From NCBI RefSeq assembly GCF_031844705.1, contig NZ_CP134609.1, positions 3,596,001 through 3,660,000 of the forward strand: a DNA stretch of 64,000 bases, read 5' to 3'. Origin of the DNA: Streptomyces sp. ITFR-16. GTDB lineage: Bacteria > Actinomycetota > Actinomycetes > Streptomycetales > Streptomycetaceae. Within the stretch, counting starts at the first letter, position 1; each line of letters starts with the position of its first letter. Below, piece by piece: positions 17,532 to 26,910 of the stretch. The notes under the pieces are model-generated. The model made no database searches. It was not told where the DNA came from and saw only the letters and a program-made list of their open reading frames with translations. The position numbers and the translations under genes were made by a program.

Positions 17532-19247
17532 TCAGCGCGCCAGGGCCCGCTGGGCCTCGTACAGGTTCTGCGGGCGGACGGCCTCCGGTGTGCCGTACGC
17601 CTCCAGGCGGGTGTGCAGCTCGCCGGTGAAGTCCGGGACGTCGATCTGGCCGAACTCCGTCACCTCGCTCACCCCCACGGTCGCGCTGTACGGCGCCAGT
17701 CCGTCGATGCGCATCAGACCGGCCCGGCCGTTGGTGACCCGGATGTTCCAGTGGGTGAAGCGGGCGCCGAACAGCGGTCCGGCGCTCGCGTCGCCGCCGT
17801 GCCGGCCGTTGTTGTTCACGGTGATGTCGGTGCGCACGTCGGCGAACGGCATCCCCCGGTGCGAGTCGAAGGTGCCCATCTCCATCACGCCGTGCGACCA
17901 GACGTTGTAGCTGGACAGCCCCTCGACGTTGATCCCGTGCAGCTGGGTCCCGGCGGGCGCCGGGACGGTGCGCTGCTCGATGGTGAAGTCCTCGACCAGG
18001 TTGTCGTGCGAGCCCTCACGGCAGTAGTACGGGTGGTGCGAGCCGCGCCCCGCGACCTTCGTGCGGCGCAGGGTGCAGGCGGAGGCGCCGATGAGCCCGA
18101 AGCCGTTGTCGACGTGGCGGACGGTGATGTCGTCGGCCCAGCAGTCGTACGCGCACTGGAAGGCGACGCCGTTGTACCCCTTGTCGAGCAGGTGCGGCGA
18201 CTGCGGGGTCTCGACCGCCTCCAGGGTCAGCCCCTCGACACCGGAGCCGGTGAGCGGGGTGGCCAGGGTGGTGAGGCGGGGGTCCCACTCGGGCCGCACG
18301 TCGAGCGGCAGGGGCCGCTCCAGGGTGACCCGGCGGCCGTGCACGGCGGTGACGCGGACCGGCCATTCGTAGGGAACGTACGAGGTCAGCTTGGTCTTGT
18401 CGTCCCAGGAGTACGCCCGGGGGCCCGCGCCGCCGCCCGCCATGTGCTCCAGGAGCGTGTGCCCCGGGTCGTCGGCGAGCCGGAGCAGGACGAGCGCGCC
18501 CGGCTTCAGCTTCCGGGCGTCGTCGACGGTGACCGTACGGTCGCCAAGGCGGGCTGGCGCGACGGCGGCCAGGGTGCGCCACTCGTCGCGCCTGTTGCCG
18601 CTCCAGCCCTCGAAGGGCCAGTCCTTCGCCTTGATCGCGTCGGTGAGCGAGGTCCAACGGGCTTCGGGACAGAGCCAGATGAGCCCGCCGGCCCAGGACC
18701 AGCTGGACTTGTCGCCGCCGTAGCGGCTGCCGTACACGCCGATCAGCTCGGTGAGGTTCTTCGTCGCGTACAGCGTGGTGCGCCCGCTGCCCGCGCCGCG
18801 CACCACCACGTCGCTGTGGCCGATGCGGATGATGTCGTCGATGCGGTACGTGCCCTCGGGGATGAGGACCGTGCCGCCGCCGCGCTTCCCGGTGGCGGCG
18901 ATGGCGCGGTTGATCGCGGGGGCGGCGTCGGCGGAGCCGTCCGGCGCGGCGCCGTAGTGCAGGACATCGGCGGTGAAGCCGTGGCCGGCGCGGCGGCGGG
19001 GCAGGTCGGAGCCCGCCCGGTAGCCGGCCCGGCCGATGAAGGGGATCTGCGGGTGGGCGTAGGGACGCGCGGTGAACTCCCGCCAGAGCGGGGTGAGTCC
19101 CGGTCTGCCGCCGGCCCCGGTGGCGGCCGTGCCGCGGCTCGTGGCGGAGGCCGTCCCGCCGCCGAGCGTGCCGGTGGCCGCGACGGCGGCGACCGCCACC
19201 GCGCTGCCGAGCAGTCCACGCCTGCTGAGGTTCCCGTCGGTCGCCAT
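17532..19247 (-). CDS. Tat-exported right-handed beta-helix protein (pectate-lyase superfamily)
   Basis: 571 residues from ATG 19247. A twin-arginine signal (NLSRRGLLGSAVAVAAVAA) begins eight residues or so in. Then comes the Pectate_lyase_3-type entry (FTADVLHYGAAPDGSADAAP with GGGTVLIPEGTYRID) and a long parallel beta-helix. It is probably a secreted polysaccharide lyase or hydrolase, and the substrate cannot be told. An in-frame ATG 11 codons upstream would lengthen the signal peptide. A palindrome TGAACGATGTTCA lies at 19286-19298. Confidence 0.8.
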   Translation of the reverse strand: MATDGNLSRRGLLGSAVAVAAVAATGTLGGGTASATSRGTAATGAGGRPGLTPLWREFTARPYAHPQIPFIGRAGYRAGSDLPRRRAGHGFTADVLHYGAAPDGSADAAPAINRAIAATGKRGGGTVLIPEGTYRIDDIIRIGHSDVVVRGAGSGRTTLYATKNLTELIGVYGSRYGGDKSSWSWAGGLIWLCPEARWTSLTDAIKAKDWPFEGWSGNRRDEWRTLAAVAPARLGDRTVTVDDARKLKPGALVLLRLADDPGHTLLEHMAGGGAGPRAYSWDDKTKLTSYVPYEWPVRVTAVHGRRVTLERPLPLDVRPEWDPRLTTLATPLTGSGVEGLTLEAVETPQSPHLLDKGYNGVAFQCAYDCWADDITVRHVDNGFGLIGASACTLRRTKVAGRGSHHPYYCREGSHDNLVEDFTIEQRTVPAPAGTQLHGINVEGLSSYNVWSHGVMEMGTFDSHRGMPFADVRTDITVNNNGRHGGDASAGPLFGARFTHWNIRVTNGRAGLMRIDGLAPYSATVGVSEVTEFGQIDVPDFTGELHTRLEAYGTPEAVRPQNLYEAQRALAR

Positions 19248-19285
19248 GAGCCCGATCCGCCTTCCTTGCCGCGATTTCAAGGATG

Positions 19286-19298
19286 TGAACGATGTTCA
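19286..19298 (-). promoter_or_regulatory. Candidate operator for the beta-helix gene
   Basis: TGAAC-GAT-GTTCA is a perfect palindrome around a three-base centre, 39 bases upstream of the start. It has the shape of a GntR, LacI or IclR-type site. Confidence 0.45.
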
Positions 19299-19395
19299 TA
19301 TGTGCGTCGGCGGTGAGCATGCCACGAGTCCCGGGCGCGGCGGAAGAGTCGCGCACCGGGGAATCTTCGAGCGGGGAACAGCCGGGAGGCTGCGG

Positions 19396-19923
19396 TCAGT
19401 TGGCGGGGCGACGGGTCAGATGCGTGAACGCGTCCAGGTTCCGCGTGGACTCGCCGCGCGACACCCGCCACGCGTACTCCTTGCGGATCGCGTCCGCGAA
19501 CCCCAGCTCCAGCAGGGAGTTGAAGGCGCCGTCGGCGGCCTCCAGGACCACACCGAGCAGCCGGTCCAGCTCCTCGGGCGTGACCACGGAGAGCGGCAGC
19601 TTGCCGACGAGATAGATGTCCCCGAGCGGGTCGATCGCGTAACTCACGCCGAAGAGACGGAGGTTGTGCTCCAGCAGCCAGCGGTGCACCGCCGGTTCGT
19701 TCTCGTCGGGGTGCCGGATGACGAAGGCGTTGAGGGAGAGCGCGTGCGTGCCGACCAGCAGCGAGCAGGTGGTGGAGAGCTTGCGGGTGCCGGGCAGCTG
19801 GACGACGTAGTTGCCGGGTGCGGGGCTCTCCCAGTCGAGCCCGGCGTCGTCGAACGTCGCCTCGATGACCTGCGCCACCTGCGTGACCTGGGTCGTTGCC
19901 GCTTCGTCGGGTACGTCAGCCAT
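19396..19923 (-). CDS. YbjN-domain protein
   Basis: 175 residues. The YbjN fold (type III secretion chaperone-like) spans most of the protein: APGNYVVQLPGTRKLSTTCSLLV, HRWLLEHNLRLFGVSYAID, and GDIYLVGKLPLSVVTPEELDRLLG. The molecular role is not known. Members often sit next to mshA in Streptomyces, as here. A TACGCT box (19930-19935) ends six bases before the ATG, which suggests a leaderless message. Confidence 0.85.
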   Translation of the reverse strand: MADVPDEAATTQVTQVAQVIEATFDDAGLDWESPAPGNYVVQLPGTRKLSTTCSLLVGTHALSLNAFVIRHPDENEPAVHRWLLEHNLRLFGVSYAIDPLGDIYLVGKLPLSVVTPEELDRLLGVVLEAADGAFNSLLELGFADAIRKEYAWRVSRGESTRNLDAFTHLTRRPAN

Positions 19924-20009
19924 GGTCCGAGCGTACGTCAGCGGCCAGGCGCCCGTACGGCCGGCGAGGGGCCGCGTACGGCCGGCCCGGCGGGGCCCGC
20001 CGCCTCGGC

Positions 20010-21374
20010 TCAGCCGTGGTGCGACCGCACCCGCCGCCGGTGTTCCTGCATCGCCGCCGTGTACACGTCCGCCGTCGCCGCGGCCGCCGTGTCCCAGCCG
20101 AACCGCTGGGCGTGCTCGGCCGCCGCGTCGCCCATCCTGCCGACCAGCTCCGGCGTCCGCACGAACCGTTCCAGCGCACGCGCGTACGCCACCGGGTCGT
20201 GTCCGGGGATCAGGAAACCGCTGACCCCGTCCCGTACCGCCACCGGAAGGCCGCCCACGGCCGCCGCGACGACCGGGGTGCCCGCCGCCTGGGCCTCTAT
20301 GGCGACCAGGCCGAAGGACTCGCTGTACGAGGGCATGACCAGCACGGACGCGGCCCGGAACCAGTCGGCGAGCTGGTCCTGCCCGACCGGCGGATGGAAC
20401 CGCACGACGTCCGCGATGCCGAGCCGGGCCGCCAGCTTCTGCAGCCCCTCCGGCTTGGCGAGCCCGCTGCCGCTGGGGCCGCCGACGACCGGTACGAGGA
20501 TCCGCGACCGCAGCGAGGGGTCCCGGTCCAGCAGGGCGGCGACGGCGCGCAGCAGCACGTCCGGGGCCTTCAGCGGCTGAATGCGGCCCGCGAAGAGCGG
20601 GATCAGGGCGTCTTGCGGAAGCCCCAGGCGGGCGCGGGCGGCGGCGCGGCCGTCGGCGACGCGGAAGCGGTCCAGGTTGACGCCCGGGTGGACGACCGCG
20701 ACGGCCTGCGGATCGGCCTCGTAGAAGCGGACCAGCTCGTCCGCCTCCTCGGCCGTGTTCGCGATCAGCCGGTCGGCCGCGCTGACGATCTGGGTCTCAC
20801 CGATGACCCGGGCGGCGGGTTCGGGGGTGTCGCCCTCGGCGAGCGAGGCGTTCTTGACCTTGGCCATGGTGTGCATGGCGTGGACGAGGGGGACGCCCCA
20901 GCGCTGGGCGGCGAGCCAGCCGACGTGGCCGGAGAGCCAGTAGTGCGAGTGCACCAGGTCGTAGTAGCCGGGGCGCTGGCCGGCCCACGCCTGCATCACG
21001 CCGTGCGTGAAGGCACAGAGCTGGGCGGGCAGCTCCTCCTTGGCCAGGCCCTCGTACGGTCCGGCGTCGACGTGCCGGACCAGGACGCCGGGCGACAGCT
21101 CGACGGCCGGCGGCAGGGCGCCGGTGGTGGAGCGGGTGAAGATCTCCACCTCGATGTTGATCGCGGCCAGGCGCTTCGCCAGCTCCACGATGTACACGTT
21201 CATGCCGCCCGCGTCGCCCGTCCCCGGCTGGTGGAGCGGGGAGGTGTGCACGGAGAGCATCGCGATCCGGCGCGGCTTGCGGTGGCCGCCGGGAAAGGAT
21301 CCGGTGAAGCCGGCGGGGAACCTGAGACGCGGTGCGACACGGCTGCTGCCGCGCCGAGAGACGTACTGGCTCAC
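20010..21374 (-). CDS. mshA: D-inositol-3-phosphate glycosyltransferase (mycothiol synthesis)
   Basis: 454 residues. GT4, GT-B fold. The N-terminal domain has [22 protein letters not shown] (acceptor and UDP-GlcNAc loop) and [11 protein letters not shown]. The C-terminal domain has the EX7E motif in [20 protein letters not shown]. It joins GlcNAc to inositol-3-phosphate, the first step of mycothiol synthesis. The GTG at 21374 has AGGAGG ten bases upstream and is preferred over an ATG 18 codons earlier. mshD lies at 59.9 kb in this window. Confidence 0.93.
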   Translation of the reverse strand: MSQYVSRRGSSRVAPRLRFPAGFTGSFPGGHRKPRRIAMLSVHTSPLHQPGTGDAGGMNVYIVELAKRLAAINIEVEIFTRSTTGALPPAVELSPGVLVRHVDAGPYEGLAKEELPAQLCAFTHGVMQAWAGQRPGYYDLVHSHYWLSGHVGWLAAQRWGVPLVHAMHTMAKVKNASLAEGDTPEPAARVIGETQIVSAADRLIANTAEEADELVRFYEADPQAVAVVHPGVNLDRFRVADGRAAARARLGLPQDALIPLFAGRIQPLKAPDVLLRAVAALLDRDPSLRSRILVPVVGGPSGSGLAKPEGLQKLAARLGIADVVRFHPPVGQDQLADWFRAASVLVMPSYSESFGLVAIEAQAAGTPVVAAAVGGLPVAVRDGVSGFLIPGHDPVAYARALERFVRTPELVGRMGDAAAEHAQRFGWDTAAAATADVYTAAMQEHRRRVRSHHG

Positions 21375-21577
21375 GTCGTCCGGTCCTCCTCGCTGGGCCC
21401 TGGTGCCGACGGACTCACGGCATGGCACCGAAGGGGCGCACGGCCCCTTCGAAGGTCTGGAACAGCGGAACCCCTCCTTTCATTTCCGCTTTGCCAAATC
21501 ATTACGGTGGGGCTCCGGCGCGTCGCCGCGACGGCCGCCGGGCGCCCGTACCCACCGGGATCGTTACGCTCTGTGTC

Positions 21578-22354
21578 ATGCGCCCGATCGGCACCGCGAC
21601 CCGCGGGACCACCAACCCGAACCGGCTGCGCCGCATGGACCGCTGGATCGCCGCCACCCACGGCCCCGCCCTGCGCCGCGCCGACGCCCCCGTGGCGGTC
21701 GACCTCGGGTACGGCGCGGCCCCCTGGACCGCCGTGGAGCTGCTGGCCCGGCTGCGCACCGCCGAGCCGCGCACCGCGGTGGTCGGCATCGAGATTTCCC
21801 CGGAGCGGGTCGAGGCGGCCCGGCCGTACGAGCGTGAGGGCCTCACCTTCCGGCACGGCGGCTTCGAGATCCCGCTGCCCGGCCGCCCGGCGCTGATCCG
21901 GGCGGCGAACGTGCTGCGCCAGTACGACGAGGAGGAGGTCGCCGCGGTCTGGGAGCGGCTGTGCGGGCGGCTGGCGCCGGGCGGGCTGCTGGTGGAGGGC
22001 ACCTGCGACGAGATCGGGCGCCGCCATGTCTGGGTGGCGCTGGGGCCGGAGGGCCCGCGCACGGTGACCTTCGCGACCCGGCTCGGCTCGCTGGGCCGGC
22101 CATCCGATCTCGCGGAGCGGCTGCCGAAGGCGCTCATCCACCGCAATGTGCCGGGCGAGCCGGTGCACGCGTTCCTGCGCGACTTCGACCGGGCGTGGGC
22201 GGCGGCGGCCCCGTACGCCTCGCTCGGCGCCCGGCAGCGCTGGATCACCGCCGTCCGGGCCCTGGCGGACGACTGGCCGCTGACCGACGGGGTACGGAGG
22301 TGGCGGCAGGGCGAAGTGACGGTGAAGTGGAGCGCGCTGCGGCCCGAGCGGTAG
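21578..22354 (+). CDS. Class I SAM-dependent methyltransferase-like protein
   Basis: 258 residues. The Rossmann start AVDLGYGAAPWTAVELL (glycine loop GYGAAP in place of GxGxG) and the acidic end of strand 2 (VVGIEISPERVEAAR) can be seen, with the motif GLLVEGTCDEIGRR later. The target is unknown. A TACGCT box (21565-21570) ends seven bases before the ATG, with no ribosome site, so it is probably leaderless. Divergent from mshA. Confidence 0.8.
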   Translation: MRPIGTATRGTTNPNRLRRMDRWIAATHGPALRRADAPVAVDLGYGAAPWTAVELLARLRTAEPRTAVVGIEISPERVEAARPYEREGLTFRHGGFEIPLPGRPALIRAANVLRQYDEEEVAAVWERLCGRLAPGGLLVEGTCDEIGRRHVWVALGPEGPRTVTFATRLGSLGRPSDLAERLPKALIHRNVPGEPVHAFLRDFDRAWAAAAPYASLGARQRWITAVRALADDWPLTDGVRRWRQGEVTVKWSALRPER

Positions 22355-22584
22355 CACAACGGGAGGGAAACAGGGGGAAATCCCCCGGCCCCGGGAACGC
22401 CTGCGGGGTATTGATCGTCGGAGAAGTGGGGCCGTGCGGACGACGGAGGACGGCGGGGGTGTGTCTGCCTCTGTTGCTTTTCGGTACGGCATGGCACGAT
22501 CTCGTCGGTGCCTTAAGTTACTGACGGTTAATCAGGTCGACCGGACCTCTTCGGCCCGGCCGGATCTGCTCGGAGGGGGAGCCC

Positions 22585-23649
22585 GTGTACCGACGTCACT
22601 GTGCCGCCGCTGCCATCACCCTGGTCTGCGCGCTCGCCGTACTCGCCGCGCCGGTCCCGGCCCTCGCCGCGCCCGCGCCGCCCTCCCCCACCGCACCGCC
22701 GGAGCCGGAGCCGAAGAAGAGCCTGGAGGAGGTCCGCCAGGAAATCGACGGGCTGTACCGGGCCGCGGGGGCCGCGACGGACGCGTACAACCTCGCCGAG
22801 GAGAAGGCGAAGAAGCAGTCGAGCGAGATCGTCAAACTGGCGCAGGCCATAGTCGAGGGCCAGGCGAGGATCGCCGAGCTCAAGAGCAGAGCCGGCGCAC
22901 AGGCCCGCGAGGAGTACCGCAACGCCGGACTGCCGCCGGGCGCCCGGCTGATGCTCAGCGGCGACCCGCAGCTCTTCCTCGACGGCGTGAGCCGGGCCCG
23001 CCAGGGCCAGCAGGCCGCCAAGGGGCTTCTGGGCGAACTGAACAGGACCCAGGAGGACTTGGAGACGTACACCCAGGACGCCAGCACCAACTGGACCAAG
23101 CTCGAAGCCAACCGCGTGAAGCAGGCCAAGGCCAAGAAGAAGATCAACGCGCAGATCGCGGCGGCCAAGAAGCTGGAGTCCCACCTGGAGAAGAAGGAGA
23201 AGGCCCGCCTCCTCGCGCTCGAACAGGAGGAGGCGTACAAGTCGCAGACCGCGTGGCTCGGCTCCGGCGCGCTCAAGGAGATCAACCGCGAGGCCAGCCC
23301 CAGCGGCAAGAAGGCGGTGGCCTTCGCGACCGCCCAGATCGGCAAGCCGTACGTATGGGGGGCCGAGGGCCCCAAGTCGTACGACTGCTCCGGGCTGACG
23401 TCCCAGGCCTGGGCGGCGGCCGGACGGCCGATCCCGCGCACCTCGCAGGAGCAGTGGCGCCTGCTCCCGCACATCGCGATCCAGGACATGCGCCCCGGCG
23501 ACCTGATCATCTACCACAGCGACGCCACGCACGTCGGGATGTACATCGGCGACGGCGCGATCGTGCACGCCCCGCGCCCCGGCCGCAACGTCACCCTCGC
23601 GGGTGCGGGCTCCATGGAGATACTCGGCGTCGTCCGCCCGGACAAGTAG
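22585..23649 (+). CDS. Secreted NlpC/P60 peptidoglycan endopeptidase with coiled coil
   Basis: 354 residues. A Sec signal peptide (ALAVLAAPVPALAAPAP, about 1-33), then a long charged coiled coil (about 45-225, rich in KKSLEEV, AKAKKKINAQ, LEKKEK), then a C40 papain-like domain. Catalytic Cys is in SYDCSGLTSQAW, the His in DATHVGMYIGDG and a polar third residue in IVHAPRPG. Similar to RipA and SwlA-type cell-wall hydrolases, in which the coiled coil can hold the enzyme in check. GTG start with GGAGGGGGAG upstream. Confidence 0.9.
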   Translation: MYRRHCAAAAITLVCALAVLAAPVPALAAPAPPSPTAPPEPEPKKSLEEVRQEIDGLYRAAGAATDAYNLAEEKAKKQSSEIVKLAQAIVEGQARIAELKSRAGAQAREEYRNAGLPPGARLMLSGDPQLFLDGVSRARQGQQAAKGLLGELNRTQEDLETYTQDASTNWTKLEANRVKQAKAKKKINAQIAAAKKLESHLEKKEKARLLALEQEEAYKSQTAWLGSGALKEINREASPSGKKAVAFATAQIGKPYVWGAEGPKSYDCSGLTSQAWAAAGRPIPRTSQEQWRLLPHIAIQDMRPGDLIIYHSDATHVGMYIGDGAIVHAPRPGRNVTLAGAGSMEILGVVRPDK

Positions 23650-23918
23650 GGGGCGGCAGCGGTCCGGCGGTCCGCGTGAGCGGCGCCACTCCGCCCCCGG
23701 CGGCAGGCGTGACCTTTGTCATGCCCTCCCCGGCACCCGGAAGCGGGACCGGCGCGCCGGATCCGTGACCTGACGCGGCTTATGGCGGTGCATATGCCGG
23801 AGGCCACGTGCGGTGCGCCATTCCGTTCCCGCGTCCCGTACCGCTATGGTCCCCGTCTGGCGGGTCGTCGATCGTCGCTCCGCCGCGCCCTCGGGGGGAG
23901 GGAAGGAAACCCGAACCG

Positions 23919-25241
23919 ATGCCCGTACCCGTACCGCAGCAGCGTTCCGAGCCCGCTGCGGAGACCAGCAATGGCGCCGACCTCACCCTCCTGGTGATCG
24001 AGGACGACCCGGCGGGCACCATCACCGTCCCCGAACTGTCGGCGGCGGCCGGCGCCCGGGTCCGCATCCGCGCCGCCCGCAACCTCACCGAGGCGGGCCG
24101 GCTGCTCACCGACGACGTGGACTGCATCCTGCTGGACCTGGCCCTGCCGTCGGACGCCGAGACGCGCGCCGGCGGGGAGGACGAGGCGGACGAACTCGCC
24201 ACGCTCAAGCACGTGCTGCGGATCGCGCCCCGCCACGCCGTCCTCGCCCTCACGGCGGAGGACGACGCCGAGCTGGCCGCCGAGGCGGTCCGGGTGGGCG
24301 CGCAGGACTACCTCTTCCGCGGCGAACTGGACGGCAGGCTGCTCAGCCGCGCCATCCGCTACGCCGTCGAGCGCAAGCGCGCGGACGTGGCGCACCACCA
24401 GCTCACCGAGTCCCGGCTGCGCGCCCAGGAGAACGCCCGGCTGGAACGCGGCCTGCTCCCCACCCCGCTGCTGGAGGGCTCCGACCTGCGCTTCGCGGCC
24501 CGCTACCGCCCCGGCCGCAGCCGGGCGCTGCTCGGCGGGGACTTCTACGACACGGTCCGTACGCCCGACGGCACGGTCCACGCGATGATCGGCGACGTCT
24601 GCGGGCACGGCCCGGACGAAGCGGCGCTCGGCGTCGAACTGCGCATCGCCTGGCGGGCGCTGACCCTGGCCGGACTCTGCGGCGACCAACTGCTCTCCAC
24701 CCTCCAGCAGGTCCTGGAGCACGAGCGGGAGAGCGAGGAGATCTTCGCGACGCTGTGCACGGTGGACATCGCCCCGGACGGCCGCCGCGCGGGCCTGTGC
24801 CTGGCGGGCCACCCCGCACCGCTGATCGCCCGCCACGGACGGGCGGCGCAGCTGCTTCCGTACGAGGACGGCGGCCCGGCCCTCGGCCTGCTGCCGCGTG
24901 CTCGGTGGCCGCGCCGGCAGGTGGAGCTGGGCGGCTCCTGGAGCCTGATGATGTACACGGACGGGCTGATCGAGGGCCGTGTCGGCAACGGCACGCAGCG
25001 GCTCGGCCAGGACGGCATGGTCGCGATGATCAACCGCCAGCTGGGCGAGGGGCTGACCGGCGAGGACCTGCTGGAGGCCGCGGTCGCCCAGGTGCGGGAG
25101 CTGAACGGCGGCGAGCTGACCGACGACGTCGCGGTCCTGCTGCTCGACCGCGACCAGGACACCCCGCGCCGGCGCGCGCGCATCCCCCGCCCGCGCCCCG
25201 GACACGTGTCGGCCGCAGGGGCTCAACGCCCGCCGTTGTAG
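23919..25241 (+). CDS. Response-regulator-linked PP2C/SpoIIE-type serine phosphatase
   Basis: 440 residues from ATG 23919 (GGAAGGAA upstream). The receiver domain (about 17-140) has VIEDDPAG and the phospho-Asp in CILLDLALPS. A short helix leads to a SpoIIE-type PPM phosphatase (about 180-425) with the metal motifs LLGGDFYDTV, GDVCGHGPDEAA, YTDGLIEG and ELTDDVAVLLLD. Such RsbU/RssB-like proteins usually act on anti-anti-sigma factors. No partner switch genes are adjacent. The end overlaps the convergent DUF2516 gene by 19 bases. Confidence 0.88.
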   Translation: MPVPVPQQRSEPAAETSNGADLTLLVIEDDPAGTITVPELSAAAGARVRIRAARNLTEAGRLLTDDVDCILLDLALPSDAETRAGGEDEADELATLKHVLRIAPRHAVLALTAEDDAELAAEAVRVGAQDYLFRGELDGRLLSRAIRYAVERKRADVAHHQLTESRLRAQENARLERGLLPTPLLEGSDLRFAARYRPGRSRALLGGDFYDTVRTPDGTVHAMIGDVCGHGPDEAALGVELRIAWRALTLAGLCGDQLLSTLQQVLEHERESEEIFATLCTVDIAPDGRRAGLCLAGHPAPLIARHGRAAQLLPYEDGGPALGLLPRARWPRRQVELGGSWSLMMYTDGLIEGRVGNGTQRLGQDGMVAMINRQLGEGLTGEDLLEAAVAQVRELNGGELTDDVAVLLLDRDQDTPRRRARIPRPRPGHVSAAGAQRPPL

Positions 25242-25564
25242 GGGCCGTACGGGCCGTCGCTGCTGGAGCCGCCGCGACGGCCGCCGCCGGAGACGGCCTT
25301 GAGCGCGGGGCGTACGTCCACGAAGAAGACGATGGACGCGACCAGGCCGGCGAGCTGCACGAAGAGGAACGGCACCCAGAGGTTCACCGCCACCGCGACG
25401 CCCAGGATGATCAGCCAGAAGGACTTCTTCTGCTTGTCCGCGGCGCGGTAGGCGTCCTCGCGGGCGACCGCGGCCATGACCAGCGCGACCACTGCGAGGA
25501 CGAGCATGGCCGTGTAGATCAGCCCGAGGAACGACTGGAAGCCTTCGAGCAACATGATGTGCAC
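25223..25564 (-). CDS. DUF2516 family membrane protein
   Basis: 113 residues. Three or so helices: LGLIYTAMLVLAVVALVMAAVA, FWLIILGVAVAVNLWVPFLF and LAGLVASIVFFVDVRPAL, with a Gly/Ser tail. This matches the actinobacterial DUF2516 family, function unknown. ATG 25564 or the Met four codons in could be the start. It overlaps the 3' end of the phosphatase gene on the opposite strand. Confidence 0.82.
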   Translation of the reverse strand: MHIMLLEGFQSFLGLIYTAMLVLAVVALVMAAVAREDAYRAADKQKKSFWLIILGVAVAVNLWVPFLFVQLAGLVASIVFFVDVRPALKAVSGGGRRGGSSSDGPYGPYNGGR

Positions 25565-25674
25565 CGCCTAGTGAGTGGATGAGCGCCTCGCGGCCAAGGT
25601 ACCGGGACAACGACCGGGGCACCCCGAAAGGTGCCCGCCCGTCGTCCCGGCACACCTGCCGGACATCGCGACCG

Positions 25675-26316
25675 CTACTTGGCGGAGGGCGGCGTGGCCT
25701 TCTTCGCGGCGGGCTTGCGCGCGGGCGCCTTCTTGGCGGGCGCGGCGGCGGGCTTGGCCTCGGCCTTGACGCTCTTGGGCGCCGGCGCGGGCTTGGCCGG
25801 GGCGGGCCCGGCGGCGGGCTTCGGCTCGGCCTTGGTGGTCGTGGCGGCCGGCTTGGACTCCTTGCGCGGCTCGACGACGACGGCGATCTCGACGATCTCC
25901 TCGGCGGTCTCACCACGCCAGGTCCGCACGGTCTGCTCGCCGCGCTCGGCGACCTTCTCGTACGTCTCACGGGCCCGTACCGCGTACTCCGCGGCCACGC
26001 CCACGCCCCGCAGGGCCAGGTCCTGGGCGCTCTCCCCGAGCTTCTTCAGGTCGGTGTCGAAAGCGCCGATCACCTCGGTGACCTTGGCCTGCAGCGTGGC
26101 CTGGGCCTCCTTGGCCTGCCCGGCGACCTTCTCCTGGACGGCCTTGGGGTCGGTGTTGCGCACGGCCTCGATGCGCTCCGGCGCCTCGGCCCGCAGCTGC
26201 TCGATCAGCGCCGGAACCTTGCGCGCCTGCTGCACGGCGAGATCGGCCGTGCCGGCCGCGAAGTAGAGGGGGGTCGGGTCGGTGAGGGTCTTGCGCAGGT
26301 CATCGGTGATGGCCAT
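25675..26316 (-). CDS. HBHA-like protein with lysine/alanine/proline-rich tail
   Basis: 213 residues. The N-terminal 135 are helical (TPLYFAAGTADLAVQQARKV at the start), as in mycobacterial heparin-binding haemagglutinin. The last 70 residues are Lys/Ala/Pro repeats (AKPAAAPAKKAPARKPAAKK type), which also resemble histone H1-like proteins. It may bind nucleic acid or polyanions. It lies just after an XRE regulator on the same strand. The repeats are low-complexity DNA and could vary in length between strains. Confidence 0.8.
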   Translation of the reverse strand: MAITDDLRKTLTDPTPLYFAAGTADLAVQQARKVPALIEQLRAEAPERIEAVRNTDPKAVQEKVAGQAKEAQATLQAKVTEVIGAFDTDLKKLGESAQDLALRGVGVAAEYAVRARETYEKVAERGEQTVRTWRGETAEEIVEIAVVVEPRKESKPAATTTKAEPKPAAGPAPAKPAPAPKSVKAEAKPAAAPAKKAPARKPAAKKATPPSAK

Positions 26317-26386
26317 GACTGTGGTCCTCCCGGATCATCAGACGGTGTATGAGGGTATTGAGGCTGTGGAGCGTGTTGCGGGCTTC

Positions 26387-26818
26387 TCAAGCTGTATCGG
26401 CAGCAGGGCCGTCGTCGTTGAAGGGCGCATCCGCACCGGACGCGCGCCCCTCCCCGTCCACGGGCTCGTCCTCGAACCCGTTCTCCTTGCGGAAGGAGGC
26501 GTAGATCTGGAGCAGCACGCTCTTCTGCCGCTCGTTGATCGACGGATCGGCGAGAATCACCGCCCGCGTCTCCAGCTCCTCCCGCTCCCGCTCGTCCAGA
26601 ATCCCGGCCCGCACGTACAGGGTCTCGGCAGAGATCCGCAGCGCCTTGGCGACCTGCTGCAACACCTCGGCGCTGGGCTTGCGCAGCCCGCGCTCGATCT
26701 GGCTGAGATAGGGATTGGACACCCCGGCGGCATCGGCGAGCTGCCGCAGCGAGAGCTGCGCGGTACGGCGCTGCTCGCGCAGGTACTCACCGAGATTGCC
26801 GACGTTGAGTGATGCCAT
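26387..26818 (-). CDS. XRE-family transcription regulator
   Basis: 143 residues. The HTH_3 domain occupies about 8-63: LGEYLREQRRTAQLSLRQLADAAGVSNPYLSQIERGLRKPS, a textbook Cro/C1 helix-turn-helix. A helical segment and an acidic tail follow. A perfect 12-bp inverted repeat lies 27 bases upstream and may be its own operator. The HBHA-like gene follows 70 bases after it and is likely in the same operon. Confidence 0.88.
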   Translation of the reverse strand: MASLNVGNLGEYLREQRRTAQLSLRQLADAAGVSNPYLSQIERGLRKPSAEVLQQVAKALRISAETLYVRAGILDEREREELETRAVILADPSINERQKSVLLQIYASFRKENGFEDEPVDGEGRASGADAPFNDDGPAADTA

Positions 26819-26844
26819 GCCTCGATACTGGACCCCCGCTGCTA

Positions 26845-26872
26845 ACTTTTGCAAGCACCCGCTTGCAAAAGT
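26845..26872 (-). promoter_or_regulatory. Inverted repeat, probable XRE operator
   Basis: ACTTTTGCAAGC (26845-26856) and its exact reverse complement (26861-26872) flank ACCC. It is AT-rich against the GC-rich background and sits directly in front of the XRE gene. A hairpin terminator for the upstream phosphotransferase gene is the alternative. Confidence 0.6.
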
Positions 26873-26910
26873 GTTCAGGACCACTCGTTCGGGGGTGCGG
26901 GCCGGGCAGT

